From assembly GCF_030551755.1 (NCBI RefSeq), contig NZ_JAUPEC010000001.1, forward strand, positions 305,953-369,952: 64,000 bases of DNA, read 5' to 3'. This document shows positions 62,003-64,000 of the stretch, piece after piece; positions within the stretch are counted from its first letter, which is position 1, and each line of letters starts with the position of its first letter. The notes beneath the pieces are model-generated. The model saw only the letters and a program-made list of their open reading frames with translations, was not told the origin of the DNA and ran no database searches. This stretch comes from Pseudocolwellia sp. AS88 (GTDB lineage Bacteria > Pseudomonadota > Gammaproteobacteria > Enterobacterales > Alteromonadaceae). A program made the position numbers and the translations under genes.

Positions 62003-62019
62003 TAAAATTCTAGCGAATA

Positions 62020-62859
62020 CTATTCTTCAATAATCTGCTCTAAACTATAAGTACTTTGACTATCACCTAACTTATCTTTCAAGTAAGGCATAATTGCTTC
62101 CAATTGCTGAGTAAGTTGCCAAGGTGGGTTTACAATATAAAGCCCTGTACCTGTCATCCCGTATGTATCTGTATCTTTTTGCATACAAAACTCTACCTGT
62201 AATACATTTTTCACATCGCTTGCGATAAATTGCTCTCGCATCTTATCAATAAGCTCTCGTTTAACTACGGGATACCATAATATATAAGTACCTGTAGCAA
62301 ACTTCTTATATGCACTAATAATAGTTTTAACGGCTTTAGCGTAATCTTCTTTTAACTCGTACGGTGGATCAATTAATACCACGCCACGTCTGCTTGGTGG
62401 TGGTAATAAAGATAAGATACCTTGATAGCCATCAGATTGCTTAACGTGAGATTTACTCCAACGTTGGCAAAATTCCGTTAAGTAATTAATGTCAGTTGAA
62501 TGAAGTTCAAATAAATGAGCGCTGTCTTGTCTGCGAGAAAATTCTTTCGCTACTGCAGGCGAGCCAGGATAAAGCTTAAGTTCCTCAGCTTGGTTAAAAG
62601 ATTGAATAAGTGCGATATATTCTTCTAACGCTTCAGGAATATCATCATTATTAATGAGTTTCGCAATACCTTGTTTATATTCGCCTGTTTTCTGTGCGTA
62701 CTCTTCGGTGAGTTGATACATACCAGCACCTGAGTGACTATCGATATAAGTATAACCTTTATCTTTTCTTGTCATATATTCAAGTACATTTGTTAAAACA
62801 GCATGTTTTAATACATCTGCAAAATTTCCGGCGTGGAAGGCGTGACGGTAACTTAACAA
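62020..62859 (-). CDS. rlmJ: 23S rRNA (adenine-2030 N6)-methyltransferase
   Basis: RlmJ, a 279-residue cytoplasmic rRNA methyltransferase using S-adenosylmethionine. The characteristic start LSYRHAFHAGNFADVLKH is present, YIDSHSGAGMY forms the cofactor loop, and the catalytic motif is VVLIDPPYELKEDY near residue 160 (DPPY class). GTGLYIVNPPW is also typical. The length matches E. coli RlmJ. A promoter-like pair upstream ends in TATAAT (62906-62901 on the minus strand). It faces the GFA gene convergently with a short gap. Confidence 0.95.
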   Translation of the reverse strand: MLSYRHAFHAGNFADVLKHAVLTNVLEYMTRKDKGYTYIDSHSGAGMYQLTEEYAQKTGEYKQGIAKLINNDDIPEALEEYIALIQSFNQAEELKLYPGSPAVAKEFSRRQDSAHLFELHSTDINYLTEFCQRWSKSHVKQSDGYQGILSLLPPPSRRGVVLIDPPYELKEDYAKAVKTIISAYKKFATGTYILWYPVVKRELIDKMREQFIASDVKNVLQVEFCMQKDTDTYGMTGTGLYIVNPPWQLTQQLEAIMPYLKDKLGDSQSTYSLEQIIEE

Positions 62860-62900
62860 GGTGAAAACCTTCTTTATAGTGAGATAATTTTAAGGGCGCT

Positions 62901-62930
62901 ATTATACGGAAAAAAATGTTTCTGAGTAAA
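62901..62930 (-). promoter_or_regulatory. Candidate promoter of rlmJ
   Basis: On the minus strand TATAAT (62906-62901) is consensus and TTTACT about 18 bases upstream is a moderate -35. The start codon is 42 bases downstream. Confidence 0.5.
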
Positions 62931-63036
62931 ATAAATTCTTACATATGTTAATAAAATGTAAATATTTATGGACTTTGTTTAATTATCCGCTAACCTTATA
63001 GGCAGAATTTTAATATAAATTTAATTAGGAATGATT

Positions 63037-63855
63037 ATGGAAACAATTGAACAGTACTCAGATCAAATATTTGGTTACGCAGTTGAGTACGGCGGACAAG
63101 CTTTAATGGCATTAGCGGTATTAATTATCGGTTTATGGATTATTAAACGTATTAGCAAAGCGGTAAACGTTGGTTTTTCTAAAAGCTTAAAAGACGAAAC
63201 GTTAATCTCGTTTTTAACTGGTGGCGTTAATATTCTATTAAAAGTGTTATTAATTATCAGTGTTGCCTCAATGGTTGGTATCGAAACTACGTCATTTATT
63301 GCTGTACTTGGTGCTGCAGGTTTAGCTATCGGTATCGCGTTACAAGGTAGTTTGTCTAACTTCGCTGGTGGTGTAATGCTACTTATATTCCGTCCTATTC
63401 GTGTGGGCGATTACATTGAAGCACAAGGTGAATCTGGTGTTGTTATTGAAATGGGAATTTTCGTAACTTTATTAGAAACTTTTGATAAACGTATTATTGT
63501 TATTCCTAATGGCCCTTTATCTAATGGTAATCTTACTAACTTTACAAAAAGCCCTGTTCGTGCAGTTGAAGTTACATTTTGTATTAGCTATAGCGACGAT
63601 ATGAAAGTTGCTCGTGATACTTTAATGTCGTTAATGAATAGCGATGAAAGAATTTTAAAAGAAGAAGGTAATGTTGTCGCTGTTGTAAATTTAAATGATA
63701 GCTCTGTAGATATTCTTTACCGTGCTTTTGTTAAAACTGAAGATTACTGGGGATACTACTTTGATATTCATGAACAAGGTAAACTTGCTTTAGAAGCTGC
63801 TGGTTGTTCTATCCCATTCCCACAACAAGATGTACATTTGTTTAAGAAAGACTAG
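63037..63855 (+). CDS. MscS-family small mechanosensitive channel
   Basis: An inner-membrane channel that opens under osmotic shock; about 272 residues, near the E. coli MscS length. Three helices precede the pore (VEYGGQALMALAVLIIGLWIIKRI; the second and third include INILLKVLLIISVASMVGI). The pore helix carries the alternating Ala/Gly pattern AVLGAAGLAIGIALQGSLSNFAGGVMLL. The cytoplasmic beta-domain starts FRPIRVGDYIEAQGESGVVIEMGIF and includes IVIPNGPLSNGNLTNF. The ATG at 63037 has AGGA six bases upstream and is preferred over 63031. It ends at a terminator 105 bases on. Confidence 0.94.
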   Translation: METIEQYSDQIFGYAVEYGGQALMALAVLIIGLWIIKRISKAVNVGFSKSLKDETLISFLTGGVNILLKVLLIISVASMVGIETTSFIAVLGAAGLAIGIALQGSLSNFAGGVMLLIFRPIRVGDYIEAQGESGVVIEMGIFVTLLETFDKRIIVIPNGPLSNGNLTNFTKSPVRAVEVTFCISYSDDMKVARDTLMSLMNSDERILKEEGNVVAVVNLNDSSVDILYRAFVKTEDYWGYYFDIHEQGKLALEAAGCSIPFPQQDVHLFKKD

Positions 63856-63959
63856 GTTTAATAGAATAACTTAGTATTTAAAATACAAATTTAGAATAAT
63901 GATAAAGCGACTCTTGTAGTTGTTGTCCCGTCCTAAGATACGTTGACGGTTTAATGAAA

Positions 63960-63989
63960 GGCCAGTAGCTTTTGCTTCTGGTCTTTTTT
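63960..63989 (+). terminator. Terminator after the MscS gene
   Basis: GGCCAGTAGC (63960-63969), TTTT, GCTTCTGGTC (63974-63983), then six T. One mismatch and one wobble; otherwise a typical intrinsic terminator. Confidence 0.7.
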
Positions 63990-64000
63990 GTGCACTTGGT

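Noticed and set aside
63905..64000. The window end as the border of an insertion sequence (GTTGTCCCGTCCTAAGATAC region).
   Set aside because: No inverted repeat partner or transposase is visible; the hairpin there is better explained as the MscS gene terminator.

Overview
The window reads as a chromosome segment of a marine, AT-rich gammaproteobacterium of the Alteromonadales (Colwelliaceae or Alteromonadaceae type). The evidence is a large TonB-dependent receptor, a tryptophan-halogenase/SapC/cupin-8 cassette, xylanases and alginate lyases as lipoproteins, GltX, RlmJ, and tandem tRNA-Val genes. The assignment rests on gene content and style, not on a database match.

Region 1 (1-14 kb) opens with the 5' end of xylulokinase (minus strand, cut by the window edge). 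It continues with a large GH10 xylanase lipoprotein with four C-terminal carbohydrate-binding-like repeats, an alpha/beta hydrolase, a membrane methyltransferase and a universal stress protein. Then come a secreted ThuA-domain protein, a Gfo/Idh oxidoreductase fitting D-xylose dehydrogenase, a XylE-like sugar symporter, an exported GH43 and two unknown lipoproteins.

Region 2 (14-26 kb) holds three small genes followed by a long minus-strand operon. It runs GH43 xylosidase, IlvD/Edd sugar-acid dehydratase, FAH-family dehydratase, ketoglutarate-semialdehyde dehydrogenase, SMP-30 lactonase, lipoprotein cupin, GPH transporter and 2-hydroxyacid dehydrogenase. This is a complete oxidative (Weimberg-type) pentose route with its own xylosidase and transporter. 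Because xylulokinase is also present, the organism probably has two xylose routes.

Region 3 (26-33 kb) is an alginate-type island: two PL7 lyase lipoproteins, a kelch propeller and a nucleoside-hydrolase-like exported protein. It also carries a heptamer repeat and a candidate MITE.

Region 4 (33-52 kb) returns to xylan: a GntR-like LacI-family repressor, a second GH43 xylosidase, a second GH10 xylanase, a NUDIX-type regulator, a second GPH transporter, a cytoplasmic GH43 and the TonB receptor. Downstream lies a five-gene cassette of two flavin tryptophan-halogenase-like proteins, SapC, a JmjC-like cupin-8 protein and a DUF6445 protein. The cassette's function is not established and is the most interesting part of the window. 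A LysR/LysE pair closes the region. GntR-type palindromes (core GTTACCGGTAAC) stand before the xylanase/NUDIX pair and, in variant form, before the Weimberg operon.

Region 5 (52-64 kb) is mostly housekeeping: four tandem tRNA-Val(TAC) genes with decayed copies behind them, one split by a short inverted-repeat element, then gltX. An unusual amidohydrolase pair, a MipA/OmpV protein, a DEAD-box helicase, a GFA protein, rlmJ and an MscS channel follow.

The working model is as follows. Surface and periplasmic xylanases release xylo-oligosaccharides, which enter through the TonB receptor. GPH and XylE-like carriers bring them across the inner membrane, GH43 enzymes release the pentoses, and the pentoses are oxidised to 2-oxoglutarate or isomerised and phosphorylated.
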